A program made the translations under genes and the position numbers. Below the pieces are notes generated by a model. The model ran no database searches and had not been told where the DNA came from. It saw only the letters and a list, made by a program, of their open reading frames with translations. From the IMG/VR virus record IMGVR_UViG_3300026519_000056, positions 1-26,679 of that record: DNA of 26,679 nucleotides, one strand, 5' to 3'. Below, piece by piece: positions 13,767-22,356 of the stretch. The stretch comes from a virus. The first letter of the stretch is position 1, and each line of letters begins with the position of its first letter.

Positions 13767-15837
13767 GTTTCAGACGCTGGAGGAGATGGTCCTGGCAACG
13801 GCGGAAGCCGTGCGCCCGCCCGAACGTCTGACCGTTGCCCAAGCGGCGGAAAAATACCGCTACATCAACAATCCTGGCTCCTATGTCGGCCCGTTCAGAA
13901 ACGACACGACCCCCTATCTGGTGCAGCCGATGGAGGTGCTGACCTCTGTCGATTTCACGGGGATGATCTTTGTCGGCCCAGCCCAGTGCGGCAAGAGCGA
14001 CATGAGCCTGAACTGGCTCACCTATTCGGCAGTTTGCGATCCGGCCGATTTCATGCACATCGACAAATCGCAATCCTCGGCGCGCGACTTCTACCAGCGG
14101 CGCGTCGAAAAACTGTTTCGGGACACCGCGGCAGTGCGCGAACGTCTCCTGCCGGGCAAGCACCACCAGTCCACCTATTCCACGAAATTTACCAGCGGGA
14201 TGCTCTACACCCTTTCCTGGCCGACCGTGAACGAGCTTTCGGGCAAGCCTGTCGGGCGGCTCTGGCTGGCGGACTATGACCGGATGGATCAGGACATTGG
14301 CGGTGAAGGCTCGCCTTACGACCTTGCGGTGCAGCGAATGAAGACCTTCGGCCGCTTCGGCATGTGCGCGGCGGAATCCTCGCCCTCCCGCCCGATCGAG
14401 AATTCCCGCTGGATGCCGCAGTCGCCGCATCAGGCACCACCGACCACCGGCATTCTGGCGCTCTACAATCGCGGCGACCGGCGACGGTGGTATTGGCCCT
14501 GTGTGGCTTGCGGCTCCCCGTTCGAGCCAGACTTCTCGCTTTTCGAGTGGCCCGACAGCGAGGACCCGCTGGAAGCAGCCGAGCAGGTTGTCATGCGCTG
14601 CCCGCATTGCTCGCACCCCTACCGGGACACGACGCACGACGACACCGGAACGCCGGGCAAACGCGCAATGAACAAGCGCGGCTTCTGGCTACGCGACGGT
14701 GAGCAGTTTGTCCCGGATACCGGTGAGATTGCAGGAACACCGGTTCGCTCCCGGATCGCCTCGTTCTGGCTGAAGGGTCCGGCAGCCGCGTTCGCCGACT
14801 GGACGGATATGACGCTGAAATACCTCAAGGCGGTCCAGGAATTCGAGGCAACAGGCTCTGAAGAGGCCCTCAAGACTACGGTGAACACCGATCAGGCCCT
14901 GCCCTACCTGCCCGCAGGAGTCGAGGCCGAACGGCTTCCCGAGGAATTGAAGGCCCGCGCTCGGGATTTCGGCGAGAAGGTGGTGCCGGAGGGCGTCCGA
15001 TTCCTGCTGGCCACGGTGGACGTGCAAAAGAGCCGGTTCGAGTGCCAGGTCCACGGGATTGGAGAACACGGCGATGTGTGGATCATCGACCGGTTCAAGA
15101 TCAGGAAATCGGCGAGACTTGACGAGGACGACGACCCGCTGCCCCTGAATCCAGGCGCCTATGTCGAAGACTGGCACCTGCTGACAGACCAGGTTTTGCT
15201 GCGCCAGTATGAGCTCGGCGATGGCTCGGGCCGCAAGATGCAGGTCCGCATGATGGCTGTGGACTCGGGCGGGCGCGAGGGCGTGACCGCGAATGCCTAC
15301 GAATACTGGCGCCAGTTGCGTAAGGATGGACAGAACCTGCACCGGCGGGTGCAGTTGCTCAAGGGTGAGCACCGGGCGTCGGCACCTCTTGTGCGAATCG
15401 ACTACCCGGATGCGGAACGCAAGGATCGCCGCGCGCAGGCCCGGGGCGAAGTGCCGGTCATGTTCATCAACTCGAACGCCGCCAAGGACATGGTGAACAA
15501 CATGCTCGCCCGCGCCGAACCGGGTGGCGGAATGGTGCATTTTCCAGACTGGCTGCCGGACTGGTGGTATGTCGAGCTGACCGCCGAGACCAAGACCGCA
15601 AAGGGCTGGGTAAACCCTGGCAAGGCGCGCAATGAAGCCTGGGATTTGCTGGTTTATTGCATGGCACTGGCTCATTCGAGCAAGGTCAGGCTCCCGCACA
15701 TCGACTGGGAGAATCCGCCAAGTTGGGCCGCTCCCTGGGACGAAAACGATTTGGTGTCGGAGGGAAATAACTTTCGGTTTGATTTTCAACCGAAAAGTGA
15801 TATTAGCTTGCGAAAACTGGCTGAAACCCTTGGCTAG
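13759..15837 (+). CDS. large terminase subunit, lambda GpA family
   Basis: 692 residues from ATG 13759, overlapping the small subunit by 8 bp. ATPase: Walker A G73-P-A-Q-C-G-K79-S80, and a likely Walker B region L-A-D172-Y-D174. Two Cys pairs, C248-x2-C251 and C281-x2-C284, form a predicted zinc site, as in many GpA relatives. The RNase H-like nuclease has acidic residues D421 (in A-T-V-D-V), D502 (A-V-D-S-G-G) and D629 (E-A-W-D). It cuts concatemeric DNA and drives it into the prohead through the portal. The last about 20 codons are unusually AT-rich and carry the dyad at 15785-15801. Confidence 0.93.
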   Translation: MGRFQTLEEMVLATAEAVRPPERLTVAQAAEKYRYINNPGSYVGPFRNDTTPYLVQPMEVLTSVDFTGMIFVGPAQCGKSDMSLNWLTYSAVCDPADFMHIDKSQSSARDFYQRRVEKLFRDTAAVRERLLPGKHHQSTYSTKFTSGMLYTLSWPTVNELSGKPVGRLWLADYDRMDQDIGGEGSPYDLAVQRMKTFGRFGMCAAESSPSRPIENSRWMPQSPHQAPPTTGILALYNRGDRRRWYWPCVACGSPFEPDFSLFEWPDSEDPLEAAEQVVMRCPHCSHPYRDTTHDDTGTPGKRAMNKRGFWLRDGEQFVPDTGEIAGTPVRSRIASFWLKGPAAAFADWTDMTLKYLKAVQEFEATGSEEALKTTVNTDQALPYLPAGVEAERLPEELKARARDFGEKVVPEGVRFLLATVDVQKSRFECQVHGIGEHGDVWIIDRFKIRKSARLDEDDDPLPLNPGAYVEDWHLLTDQVLLRQYELGDGSGRKMQVRMMAVDSGGREGVTANAYEYWRQLRKDGQNLHRRVQLLKGEHRASAPLVRIDYPDAERKDRRAQARGEVPVMFINSNAAKDMVNNMLARAEPGGGMVHFPDWLPDWWYVELTAETKTAKGWVNPGKARNEAWDLLVYCMALAHSSKVRLPHIDWENPPSWAAPWDENDLVSEGNNFRFDFQPKSDISLRKLAETLG
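15785..15801. promoter_or_regulatory. putative operator dyad O6 inside the 3' end of terL
   Basis: TTCAAC-CGAAA-AGTGAT. The surrounding 15767-15820 is conspicuously AT-rich for this gene, as if codon choice were bent to keep a DNA site. It shares 19 of 20 bases with 2083-2102 in reverse orientation. It lies about 50 bp before the gpW gene. Confidence 0.5.
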
Positions 15838-15849
15838 GGAGACACTCCC

Positions 15850-16056
15850 GTGACGCTCCAAGAGCAACTCGACGAAGCAAAGGCCCAATACCACCTGCTC
15901 GTGACCGGGCAGGCGGCACGGGTCTTCGTCGATCAGAACGGCGAGCGCATTGAATACGTTGCTGCGAATGCCGGACGACTTGCCGCCTATATCGACCGCC
16001 TTGGGCGCCAGGTTGCGGGGACCGTGAACAAGGGTCCAATGCGGGTCTGGATGTGA
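15850..16056 (+). CDS. gpW-like head-tail joining protein
   Basis: A 68-residue protein starting at GTG 15850. It shows the typical gpW pattern: an N-terminal helix (L-Q-E-Q-L-D-E-A-K-A-Q-Y-H), a short beta hairpin (R-V-F-V-D-Q-N-G-E-R-I-E-Y), then a second helix (A-Y-I-D-R-L-G-R-Q-V). It caps the DNA-filled head below the portal. Length and position between terL and portal match lambda W. The stop overlaps the portal start (TGATG). Confidence 0.88.
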   Translation: MTLQEQLDEAKAQYHLLVTGQAARVFVDQNGERIEYVAANAGRLAAYIDRLGRQVAGTVNKGPMRVWM

Positions 16057-17699
16057 TGACGCTGGATGCCGAAGCACGCGCACTTCTCGGGGAACCCGAC
16101 GTGACGGTATCCTCGGCCCCGCCCGAATCCGCCCTCGTCGGCGGCGCTCACGATGCTGCCCGGCGAAACGAGCGGATGCTGGCTCTGTGGAGTCCGCCGC
16201 TGCGCTCGGCCGACTTGGACCTGATCCCCGAAAAGGGAACGCTGGACGCCCGCACTCGCGACGTTTTGCGCAACGACGCCTATGTGCGGGGAGGCGCGGT
16301 AATCCATCAGGACAACATTGTCGGCTCGCTCTACGCGCTGAACGCCAAACCGGTTTCCCGCATTCTCGGCCCCGGTTTCGACGACACCTGGGAGGAGGAG
16401 TTTCAGGCAGAGGTCGAAGAACGCTTCACGTTGTGGGCGGAAAGCCCGGACAACTGGGTGGACGCCTCGCGCGTCAACACCTTCACCGAGATGGTCCGGC
16501 TTGCCGTCGGCGTCCATGTGGCCGCCGGGGAAGTCCTCGCCTCGGTCGAATGGCTGCGCGATGCCGGTCGCCCCTTCAACACGGCCATCCAGTTCATCGA
16601 TACCGACCGCCTGTCCACCCCGGCGACGGAGCCCGACAACCCCCGGATCGTCGGCGGGATCGAGAAAAATGCACGCGGGGCGCCCGTTGCCTATCACATC
16701 CGCGTAGCGCATCCTTCGGACTGGCGCGTGCCCGGGCGAAACATGAAGTGGAAGCGCGTCCCGGCCCGCAAACCCTGGGGGCGGCTCCAGATCATCCACA
16801 TTCTGGAACAGCACCGCCCCGACCAGACCCGCGGCGTGGCGGAAATGGTGGCGGCGCTCAAGGAAATCCGCATCACCAAGCAATTCCGGGACGTGGTGCT
16901 CCAGAATGCGGTGGTGAACGCGACCTACGCGGCCTCGATCGAAGCCGATCTGCCGAGCGCGGAAGTGTTTGCGGCGCTTGGCGGGGTGGACAACCCGGCC
17001 GAGGCGATGGGCCAATGGGCCGCCTCCTACCTGTCGCAGATTGCGGAGTATTCGGGTGGAGCCAGGAACCTTGCCCTCGACGGGGTGCGAATTCCGCATC
17101 TGTTCCCCGGCACCAAACTGCATCTGCACAAGCCGGGGGACGGCGGGCCGCTCGGCCAGGATTTCGAGCAGTCCCTGTTGCGCTACATCGCGGCTGCGCT
17201 GGGCATCAGCTACGAGCAGCTTTCGCGGGATTACACCAACACCAACTATTCGTCGGCCCGCGCGGCAATGGCCGAGACCTGGAAACGCATGGGCGCGCTC
17301 AAGCGAATGGTGGCGGACCGGTTCGCAACCACGATCTACCGGCTCTGGCTGGAAGAGGTCGTGAACAAGGGCATCCTTACATCTCTCCCCCGAGCGGCCC
17401 GCACCGAAGGTTGGCTCTACCAGGACCAGCGCCTTGATGCGCTCTCCCGTTGCGACTGGATCGGCGCCTCGCGGGGCCAGATCGACGAACTCAAGGAGAC
17501 CCAGGCTGCGGTGCTCCGCCTGAAATACAACCTCACGACCGAGGAAGACGAGATCGCCCGCATGGGGCGTGACTGGCGGGCGACCAAGCGCCAGCGCGCC
17601 CGGGAAAAGGCGATGGACCGGGAGCTGAGCCTTGAGACCCCGGACGACCCGAACATGGTCAACGCAATCAGCGGTGATCCCCGCCAGAAGGACGTGTGA
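16056..17699 (+). CDS. portal protein, lambda gpB family
   Basis: 547 residues from ATG 16056; a GTG one codon earlier overlaps the gpW stop. The sequence follows lambda-type portals: an N-terminal segment with R-N-D-A-Y-V-R-G-G-A-V-I-H-Q-D-N-I-V-G-S (about 72-91), a middle wing/stem region, and a late segment with L-G-I-S-Y-E-Q-L-S-R-D-Y-T-N-T-N-Y-S-S-A-R (about 383-403), the hallmark of the family. The dodecameric ring forms the DNA entry channel at one head vertex. Confidence 0.93.
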   Translation: MTLDAEARALLGEPDVTVSSAPPESALVGGAHDAARRNERMLALWSPPLRSADLDLIPEKGTLDARTRDVLRNDAYVRGGAVIHQDNIVGSLYALNAKPVSRILGPGFDDTWEEEFQAEVEERFTLWAESPDNWVDASRVNTFTEMVRLAVGVHVAAGEVLASVEWLRDAGRPFNTAIQFIDTDRLSTPATEPDNPRIVGGIEKNARGAPVAYHIRVAHPSDWRVPGRNMKWKRVPARKPWGRLQIIHILEQHRPDQTRGVAEMVAALKEIRITKQFRDVVLQNAVVNATYAASIEADLPSAEVFAALGGVDNPAEAMGQWAASYLSQIAEYSGGARNLALDGVRIPHLFPGTKLHLHKPGDGGPLGQDFEQSLLRYIAAALGISYEQLSRDYTNTNYSSARAAMAETWKRMGALKRMVADRFATTIYRLWLEEVVNKGILTSLPRAARTEGWLYQDQRLDALSRCDWIGASRGQIDELKETQAAVLRLKYNLTTEEDEIARMGRDWRATKRQRAREKAMDRELSLETPDDPNMVNAISGDPRQKDV

Positions 17700-17701
17700 A
17701 A

Positions 17702-18970
17702 ATGCCTGAAACGCAATGTGATATTCTGCTGGTGAACCCTGAACGGGTCGAACTCGTCGAAGCGGCGTTGCACCGGTTCAAGACGGGTATTTTCCCGAGT
17801 GAGCAAGCCTCGCTGCCGCCCGTATCAGCGGACCGAAATGATGGGTCCGACGATGGCTTCTGGGATGACCCGGAACTGGCCTGGGCACGTCCCTATACTG
17901 TGCGGTCCGGCAGTCTGGTCATCCCGGTCAGCGGCGTGTTGCTGAAAGACTTCCCCTACACGTTGAAGGGCATCGTCACCGGTTATGAATACATCGGGGC
18001 TGCGCTCTCGCGCGGCCTTGCCGACCCTGGTGTGGGCCGCATCGTGCTGGACATTGATTCCCCTGGGGGTCTTGTCGGCGGCCTTTTCGACCTTGCGGAC
18101 CGGGTTTACTACGCCAGGAGCGAAAAGCCCATTGTCGCGGTCGCAAACGAGCACGCCTATTCGGCGGCCTATGCAATCGCATCCGCTGCGAGCGAGATCA
18201 CCGTCGCGCGCACGGGTGGTGTCGGCTCCGTCGGCGTCGTCGTCACGCATGTGGACGTGAGCAAGGCGCTGGAAAGCGAAGGCGTGCGGATCACGTTCGT
18301 TCACGCGGGTAAGCGGAAGATGGACGGAAACCCCTACCAGGCCCTCTCGGAGCGCGCGCGAAACAGCATCCAGTCCCGAGTGAACGCCATCTATGACATT
18401 TTCGTCGCCACCGTGGCGCGGAACCGCGGCATGGGCGAGGAGGCTGTCCGCCAGACGGAAGCAGCCATCTTCCTGCCGCATGAAGCCATCGAGGTCGGTT
18501 TTGCCGACAGGATCGGCAGCCTCGATGAAACCCTGTCGGCCTTTGCCGAACCTGTCACCAGAAAAGGAGATGACACCATGTCCAAGGACAACTCGGCGGT
18601 CGAAGAAACCGCCCACGAGGAAGCCCTGGCCGCTGCTCGGGCCGAAGGCGTCGAAGCCGGTAAGGCGGCAGGCGCCGAAGCGGAGCGCGCCCGAATTGGC
18701 GCGATCCTCGACAGCGACGAGGCGAAATCGCGCCCCGCAGCGGCGCGTCAGGTCGCGCTGAGAACCGGCCTGTCGGTCGAGGACGCCAGGGCGTTTCTGA
18801 CCGGGCTGCCGGAGGAGAAGAGCGAGGAAAACCCCGGCTCCATGTTCGTCGCGTCGATGAACGGCGACGAGCACCCGAACCTCGGTGCCGGTGCCGACAA
18901 CCCGAGCACCGACGCCGAAGACCGCGTGACCCGCGCCTTCGCGGCCGTTGGCGTCCGCTACGAGCAGTAA
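17702..18970 (+). CDS. S49 family prohead protease with C-terminal scaffold region (lambda gpC-like)
   Basis: 422 residues from ATG 17702, with AAGGA upstream. The serine protease core includes the I-D-S-P-G-G oxyanion loop, catalytic S154 in H-A-Y-S-A-A-Y, and K206 in G-K-R-K-M-D-G-N-P-Y as the likely general base. After about residue 292 the protein becomes Ala/Glu-rich and helical, as in scaffold proteins. In lambda the 3' part of gene C is also expressed alone as Nu3; the same layout is present here (see 18578-18970). It acts inside the prohead and processes head proteins. Confidence 0.92.
   Translation: MPETQCDILLVNPERVELVEAALHRFKTGIFPSEQASLPPVSADRNDGSDDGFWDDPELAWARPYTVRSGSLVIPVSGVLLKDFPYTLKGIVTGYEYIGAALSRGLADPGVGRIVLDIDSPGGLVGGLFDLADRVYYARSEKPIVAVANEHAYSAAYAIASAASEITVARTGGVGSVGVVVTHVDVSKALESEGVRITFVHAGKRKMDGNPYQALSERARNSIQSRVNAIYDIFVATVARNRGMGEEAVRQTEAAIFLPHEAIEVGFADRIGSLDETLSAFAEPVTRKGDDTMSKDNSAVEETAHEEALAAARAEGVEAGKAAGAEAERARIGAILDSDEAKSRPAAARQVALRTGLSVEDARAFLTGLPEEKSEENPGSMFVASMNGDEHPNLGAGADNPSTDAEDRVTRAFAAVGVRYEQ
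18578..18970 (+). CDS. nested in-frame scaffolding protein (Nu3-like)
   Basis: An internal ATG at codon 293 of the protease gene is preceded by AAGGAG (18564-18569) at an 8-base spacing, the best ribosome binding site in this gene. The 130-residue product is acidic, Ala/Glu-rich and coiled-coil-like at its start, and ends with a helical segment (V-T-R-A-F-A-A-V-G-V-R-Y). This reproduces the lambda C/Nu3 overlap, in which free scaffold is made in excess of protease. No direct proof of initiation is available. Confidence 0.65.
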   Translation: MSKDNSAVEETAHEEALAAARAEGVEAGKAAGAEAERARIGAILDSDEAKSRPAAARQVALRTGLSVEDARAFLTGLPEEKSEENPGSMFVASMNGDEHPNLGAGADNPSTDAEDRVTRAFAAVGVRYEQ

Positions 18971-18994
18971 CGCAATCAGAACTGGAGAAACGAC

Positions 18995-19432
18995 ATGCCT
19001 ATCACTCCCCAGAACGGCGACCTGAACGCCGGTGTGGCCGCCCACAGCAGCGAGGTCATCAACCCGTCCCCCGATCCGCTCATCACCGGAGACGCTCCTG
19101 CGCTGTCGGCGACTGATGAGGTCGTGGCTACCGGTGTCGTCCTGCCCGCGCTGAGCGTGGTCGGCTTCGACGCCAATGGTGAGATCGTCGAGGCCCTGAT
19201 CGACACCGCCAACCCGGCCAACTCGATCCAGGCCATCGGGGTGCTCGTCTATGACGTGGACGCTTCGGGTGGCGCGGTCGGTGCTGCGGTTTACCGCCAG
19301 GGTGTCCTGAACCCCGACCGGCTGAACTGGCACGCCTCCTTCGCCACCGATGCGGATAAGCGCAAGGCCTTCGAAGGCGCGCCGTCGCCTACCTCGATCA
19401 TCCTGCGCAAGCCCGTGTGGAACTCGGTCTGA
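18995..19432 (+). CDS. head decoration protein, lambda gpD-like
   Basis: 145 residues with a GGAGAAA-type site before the ATG. It is beta-rich, with the C-terminal signature of gpD proteins: N-P-D-R-L-N-W, then T-D-A-D-K-R-K-A-F-E-G and a hydrophobic end. Trimers of such proteins clamp the expanded capsid at three-fold points. Its place between protease/scaffold and major capsid genes equals lambda D. Confidence 0.9.
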   Translation: MPITPQNGDLNAGVAAHSSEVINPSPDPLITGDAPALSATDEVVATGVVLPALSVVGFDANGEIVEALIDTANPANSIQAIGVLVYDVDASGGAVGAAVYRQGVLNPDRLNWHASFATDADKRKAFEGAPSPTSIILRKPVWNSV

Positions 19433-19470
19433 TCGCGGGACACTGAAACATAAGCACAAGGAAACAGGAA

Positions 19471-20559
19471 ATGCCTCTCGACATTTTCACGCCGCATGAA
19501 CTCTACAGGATCATGTTCGGCCCCAACCAGCAGGTTTCGACCTCCCGCTGGCGCACCATGTTCTTCCGGCCCGAAGCCTTCTATTCGGAGCAGGAAGAAA
19601 TCATGTTCGACAAGATCGACGCCTCGCGCCCCATCGCACCGTTCGTTCTGCCGAACGTCCCGGGCAAGCCGATCTTCCGCCGCGAGGGCGAGCGGATCGA
19701 GACCTTCAAGCCCGCCTACACCAAGGTCAAGGACGCGGTGAAGCCCGGCGAGGCGCTGTCCAAGCGCCCGGGTGAGCTGACGGGCCGTCTGCAACTGATG
19801 ACCCCGCAGCAGCGGTTCGATGCCGACGTGGTGAAGATCACGCGCTTCCATCGGGCTGCCATCGAGCGGCTGTGGGAGTATATGTCGGCCCGTGCCCTGA
19901 TCGACGGCCAGCTGACCATCAACTACCTGAACGACACCGGCCTGCCCACGAAATCCGTGACCATCGACTACGGTCGCGACCCCGGCCACACGGTCACGCT
20001 AGGCTCTGGTAGCCGGTGGGGCGACGCCGGGGTTGATCCGTTCAAGGACATTCAGTCCTGGATCGACACGGTGGCCATGGCTGAATTCGGCGGCAACGTG
20101 TCTGATGTGATCATGGGCGCCCAGGCGGCCTCGGTGTTCATGGAGGCCCCGGGCGTAACCAAGAAGCTCGACACCAACGTGCGCGGCACCGAAGCCGTCC
20201 GGCTGGAACAGGGGATCATCCGGCAGGACCCGATGGACCCGTTCACCCTGCTGGGCACGCTGGGCAGCGGGGTGCGCGTCTGGCGCGTCGCCGGTCGCGG
20301 CAACACGTTCCAGAACAACGACGGCACCTTCACCGACATTCTCGGTCAGAAACAGGTTCTGCTGGTCTCTCCGAGCGTCGAGGGCGTCCAGTGCTTCGGG
20401 GCGATCCAGGACGTGGCCTATGAGCTGCAAGCGACGGACATTTTCACCAAGATGTTCGACCAGGAGGACCCGAGCGCCCGCTTCATCCTCTCGCAGTCTG
20501 CTCCGCTGCCGGTGATTGTGAACCCGAACGCGACGTTCCTCGCCAACGTGCTGGCGTAA
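19471..20559 (+). CDS. major capsid protein, lambda gpE family
   Basis: A 362-residue HK97-fold major capsid protein of the gpE group, close to the lambda length of 341. Family features include the opening D-I-F-T-P-H-E-L, a basic/aromatic segment around F-F-R-P-E-A-F-Y, the central E-R-L-W-E-Y-M-S-A-R-A-L, and P-L-P-V-I-V-N-P-N-A near the end. AAACAGGAA precedes the ATG. It is followed by a strong hairpin (20569-20590), consistent with very high expression of this message. Confidence 0.94.
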   Translation: MPLDIFTPHELYRIMFGPNQQVSTSRWRTMFFRPEAFYSEQEEIMFDKIDASRPIAPFVLPNVPGKPIFRREGERIETFKPAYTKVKDAVKPGEALSKRPGELTGRLQLMTPQQRFDADVVKITRFHRAAIERLWEYMSARALIDGQLTINYLNDTGLPTKSVTIDYGRDPGHTVTLGSGSRWGDAGVDPFKDIQSWIDTVAMAEFGGNVSDVIMGAQAASVFMEAPGVTKKLDTNVRGTEAVRLEQGIIRQDPMDPFTLLGTLGSGVRVWRVAGRGNTFQNNDGTFTDILGQKQVLLVSPSVEGVQCFGAIQDVAYELQATDIFTKMFDQEDPSARFILSQSAPLPVIVNPNATFLANVLA

Positions 20560-20568
20560 GCACCATCC

Positions 20569-20590
20569 GCCCGGGCATTCGCGCCCGGGC
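20569..20590 (+). terminator. hairpin after the major capsid gene
   Basis: GCCCGGGC (20569-20576), a 6-nt loop, then GCCCGGGC (20583-20590) followed by TATTTC. It has an 8-bp GC stem but only a weak T-tract, so partial termination or mRNA 3'-end protection is likely. Tail genes continue downstream. Confidence 0.6.
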
Positions 20591-20623
20591 TATTTCACCT
20601 GAAACAGGAAAGAGGAGCCTATA

Positions 20624-20866
20624 ATGAAACTCAAGGCCGTTCACCGCATCATCCGCAAGAAGGGTATTATCGAGCCGAACGAGGAGTTCGACTGCTCGAC
20701 GGACGAAGCCAACGACTACCTCGCGCTTGGCGCCGCGGTCGAGGTCGCTTCGGCGAAGCCCGCCCGTAAGACCAAGGCCCGGAAAGCCGCCGGGAAAGAG
20801 CCGGAAGTCGTCGCCACCGATGGTGCGGATACGACGTCTGGCAACCAGGACGAACTTCTCGGCTGA
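20624..20866 (+). CDS. small FI-position head protein, unknown function
   Basis: An 80-residue protein with AGAGGAG before the ATG. The N-terminal half is a small beta-like domain (V-H-R-I-I-R-K-K-G-I-I-E-P-N-E-E-F), resembling short phage proteins that follow capsid genes. The C-terminal half is Lys/Ala- and then Asp/Glu-rich and disordered. It is in the lambda FI position but is shorter and not clearly homologous. Its stop is 2 bp before the next start. Confidence 0.75.
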   Translation: MKLKAVHRIIRKKGIIEPNEEFDCSTDEANDYLALGAAVEVASAKPARKTKARKAAGKEPEVVATDGADTTSGNQDELLG

Positions 20867-20868
20867 AC

Positions 20869-21246
20869 ATGGCTATCCGGGACCTCAGAAACCGGGCACG
20901 GGCGGACCTGCACAGGGCAATGTCGATCCCCGCGATCTACGTCGCCCCGGACGGGACCGCCCAGACCCCCTGCACGATCCGAGTCCATGCCCGGACCAAG
21001 GCGTTCGGCGACATGACCGGATTCGACTACGCCCCGGCCGAGCGCATCGAGATCGTCCCGGAAATTATCACTCTCGCCGACGAAGTGACCCCTTCTCGCG
21101 GCGGCATGTTTTCGGTGGCAACGGATGAAGCCTACACGGTCGAAGTCGTCATGCCCCGCGACGGGATCACCGTGACCTCGCAGGTCACGCGCATGAGTGC
21201 GTCAGAGGTTTCTGCGGCCGGGCTACCCGTCCCGGCGGTGGTGTAG
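20869..21246 (+). CDS. FII-like head-tail connector protein
   Basis: A 125-residue beta-rich protein. The order after the capsid gene and the size (lambda FII is 117 residues) support a head-tail attachment role. The opening L-R-N-R-A-R-A-D-L-H-R-A-M-S-I-P-A-I-Y and the strands I-E-I-V-P-E-I-I-T and Y-T-V-E-V-V-M-P-R-D-G fit this class, but I rely mostly on position. It would bind the gpW end of the head and the tail terminator. Confidence 0.65.
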   Translation: MAIRDLRNRARADLHRAMSIPAIYVAPDGTAQTPCTIRVHARTKAFGDMTGFDYAPAERIEIVPEIITLADEVTPSRGGMFSVATDEAYTVEVVMPRDGITVTSQVTRMSASEVSAAGLPVPAVV

Positions 21247-21249
21247 ATC

Positions 21250-21858
21250 ATGGTATCGGCAACCATATCCCCGGATGGTCTGGCTTATGTGGTCGCGGTC
21301 GAGGGCCTTGATGCTATCGACCTTGACACGGTTCCGGCAAAGATCAGGCAATTCGCCGTGCGCTCGATCAACACCACGGCGCGTAGGTTTCGAACCGAAT
21401 CGAGCCGCCGCATCCGTCAGCAAGTTGCCTTCCCGGCGCGGTATCTGGACTCCCGCACAGACGGCAATCTTCGCATCACCCGCAACGCTACGGCCGATGC
21501 CATGCAAGCCGTCATTCAGGGCCGCTTTCGACCCACCAGCCTTGCCCGTTTCGTCAAGGGGCCGCGCACGGGTGGGCGACGCGCGCCCACGGTCGAAGTT
21601 GCTCCCGGCAACCGGCAGAAGATGAACCGCGCCTTCCTGATGAACCTGCGGTCGGGGAATGTCGGCCTCGCAGTCCGGCTTCGCCCGGGCGAGCGGATCG
21701 AGAACAAACGCAAGATGGTCCAGATCGACAGCGGCCTTTACCTGCTTTACGGCCCGAGTGTCGATCAGGTTTTTCGGAAAGTCTCGGAGGAGGTTTCAGG
21801 CGAAGCCGCCGCCTTCCTCGAAAAGGAATTCCTCAGAATGACGGAGGCACTTCTGTGA
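21250..21858 (+). CDS. minor tail protein Z-like
   Basis: A 202-residue, Arg-rich protein in the lambda Z position. The N-terminal R-S-I-N-T-T-A-R-R-F-R-T-E-S-S-R-R-I-R-Q-Q-V and the R-Y-L-D-S-R element are typical of gpZ family proteins, as is the C-terminal V-D-Q-V-F-R-K-V. It would help finish the head-proximal tail end. The start is 3 bp after the preceding stop, and the stop overlaps the next start. Confidence 0.82.
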   Translation: MVSATISPDGLAYVVAVEGLDAIDLDTVPAKIRQFAVRSINTTARRFRTESSRRIRQQVAFPARYLDSRTDGNLRITRNATADAMQAVIQGRFRPTSLARFVKGPRTGGRRAPTVEVAPGNRQKMNRAFLMNLRSGNVGLAVRLRPGERIENKRKMVQIDSGLYLLYGPSVDQVFRKVSEEVSGEAAAFLEKEFLRMTEALL

Positions 21859-22349
21859 TCGACTCGTTCAAGCTCAAGGTGCTGAAAGCCCTGACCTCGG
21901 CGCTGGAAGAGATCACTGTCGCCAACGGCTATCAGCACGATCTCGCTGGTCGCGTGCACCGCGGCAGGCTCTTGTTCACGCAGGAGGACGGCCTCCCGCA
22001 TCTTGCCATCAACGAACCTCCGCAGATGCCGGACGGTATCGTTGCACCGGACGGCTCGCCGTCGCACTTTACCAAGCACCCCCTGCTCATTCAGGGTTTC
22101 GTCGAAGATGACCGGCAAAACCCGACAGACCCTGCCTATCTGCTGCTCGCAGACGTTCAAAAACGCCTCGCCATCGAAAGAACCCGAGGCAGAGGATACG
22201 ACATTCTGGGTTTCGGAGATCGCATTCATGCACTCCGCATCGGCCAGGCTGTCGTTCGCCCGCCGGATGCCGTTGTCTCGGACAACAGTTTCTTCTGGCT
22301 TCCCGTAACCCTGGAATACGCAGAGGAGCTGCAAAATCCCTTTGCGTGA
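21855..22349 (+). CDS. tail terminator-position protein (gpU-like)
   Basis: 164 residues starting at GTG 21855, which overlaps the gpZ stop (GTGA). It has an N-terminal helix (F-K-L-K-V-L-K-A-L-T-S-A-L-E-E-I) followed by beta strands, including L-L-I-Q-G-F-V-E-D and F-F-W-L-P-V-T-L-E-Y. This alpha/beta layout and its position before the tail tube gene match phage tail terminators. Sequence identity to lambda U is not evident, so the call is mainly positional. Confidence 0.65.
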   Translation: MIDSFKLKVLKALTSALEEITVANGYQHDLAGRVHRGRLLFTQEDGLPHLAINEPPQMPDGIVAPDGSPSHFTKHPLLIQGFVEDDRQNPTDPAYLLLADVQKRLAIERTRGRGYDILGFGDRIHALRIGQAVVRPPDAVVSDNSFFWLPVTLEYAEELQNPFA

Positions 22350-22356
22350 TCCGATA

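Noticed and set aside
14689-16083. Antisense ORF of 464 codons opposite terL
   Set aside because: Shadow of the large terminase gene. It has no motif and no ribosome binding site of note.
17825-19459. Long antisense ORF (544 codons) opposite the protease and decoration genes
   Set aside because: High GC makes long shadow frames common. The plus strand encodes well-recognised proteins, and the antisense product has no recognisable domain.
20577-20623. TTCACC in the leader of the FI-position gene as another operator dyad
   Set aside because: The right half after 5 bp (CAGGAA) does not match GGTGAA, so it is only a half-site.
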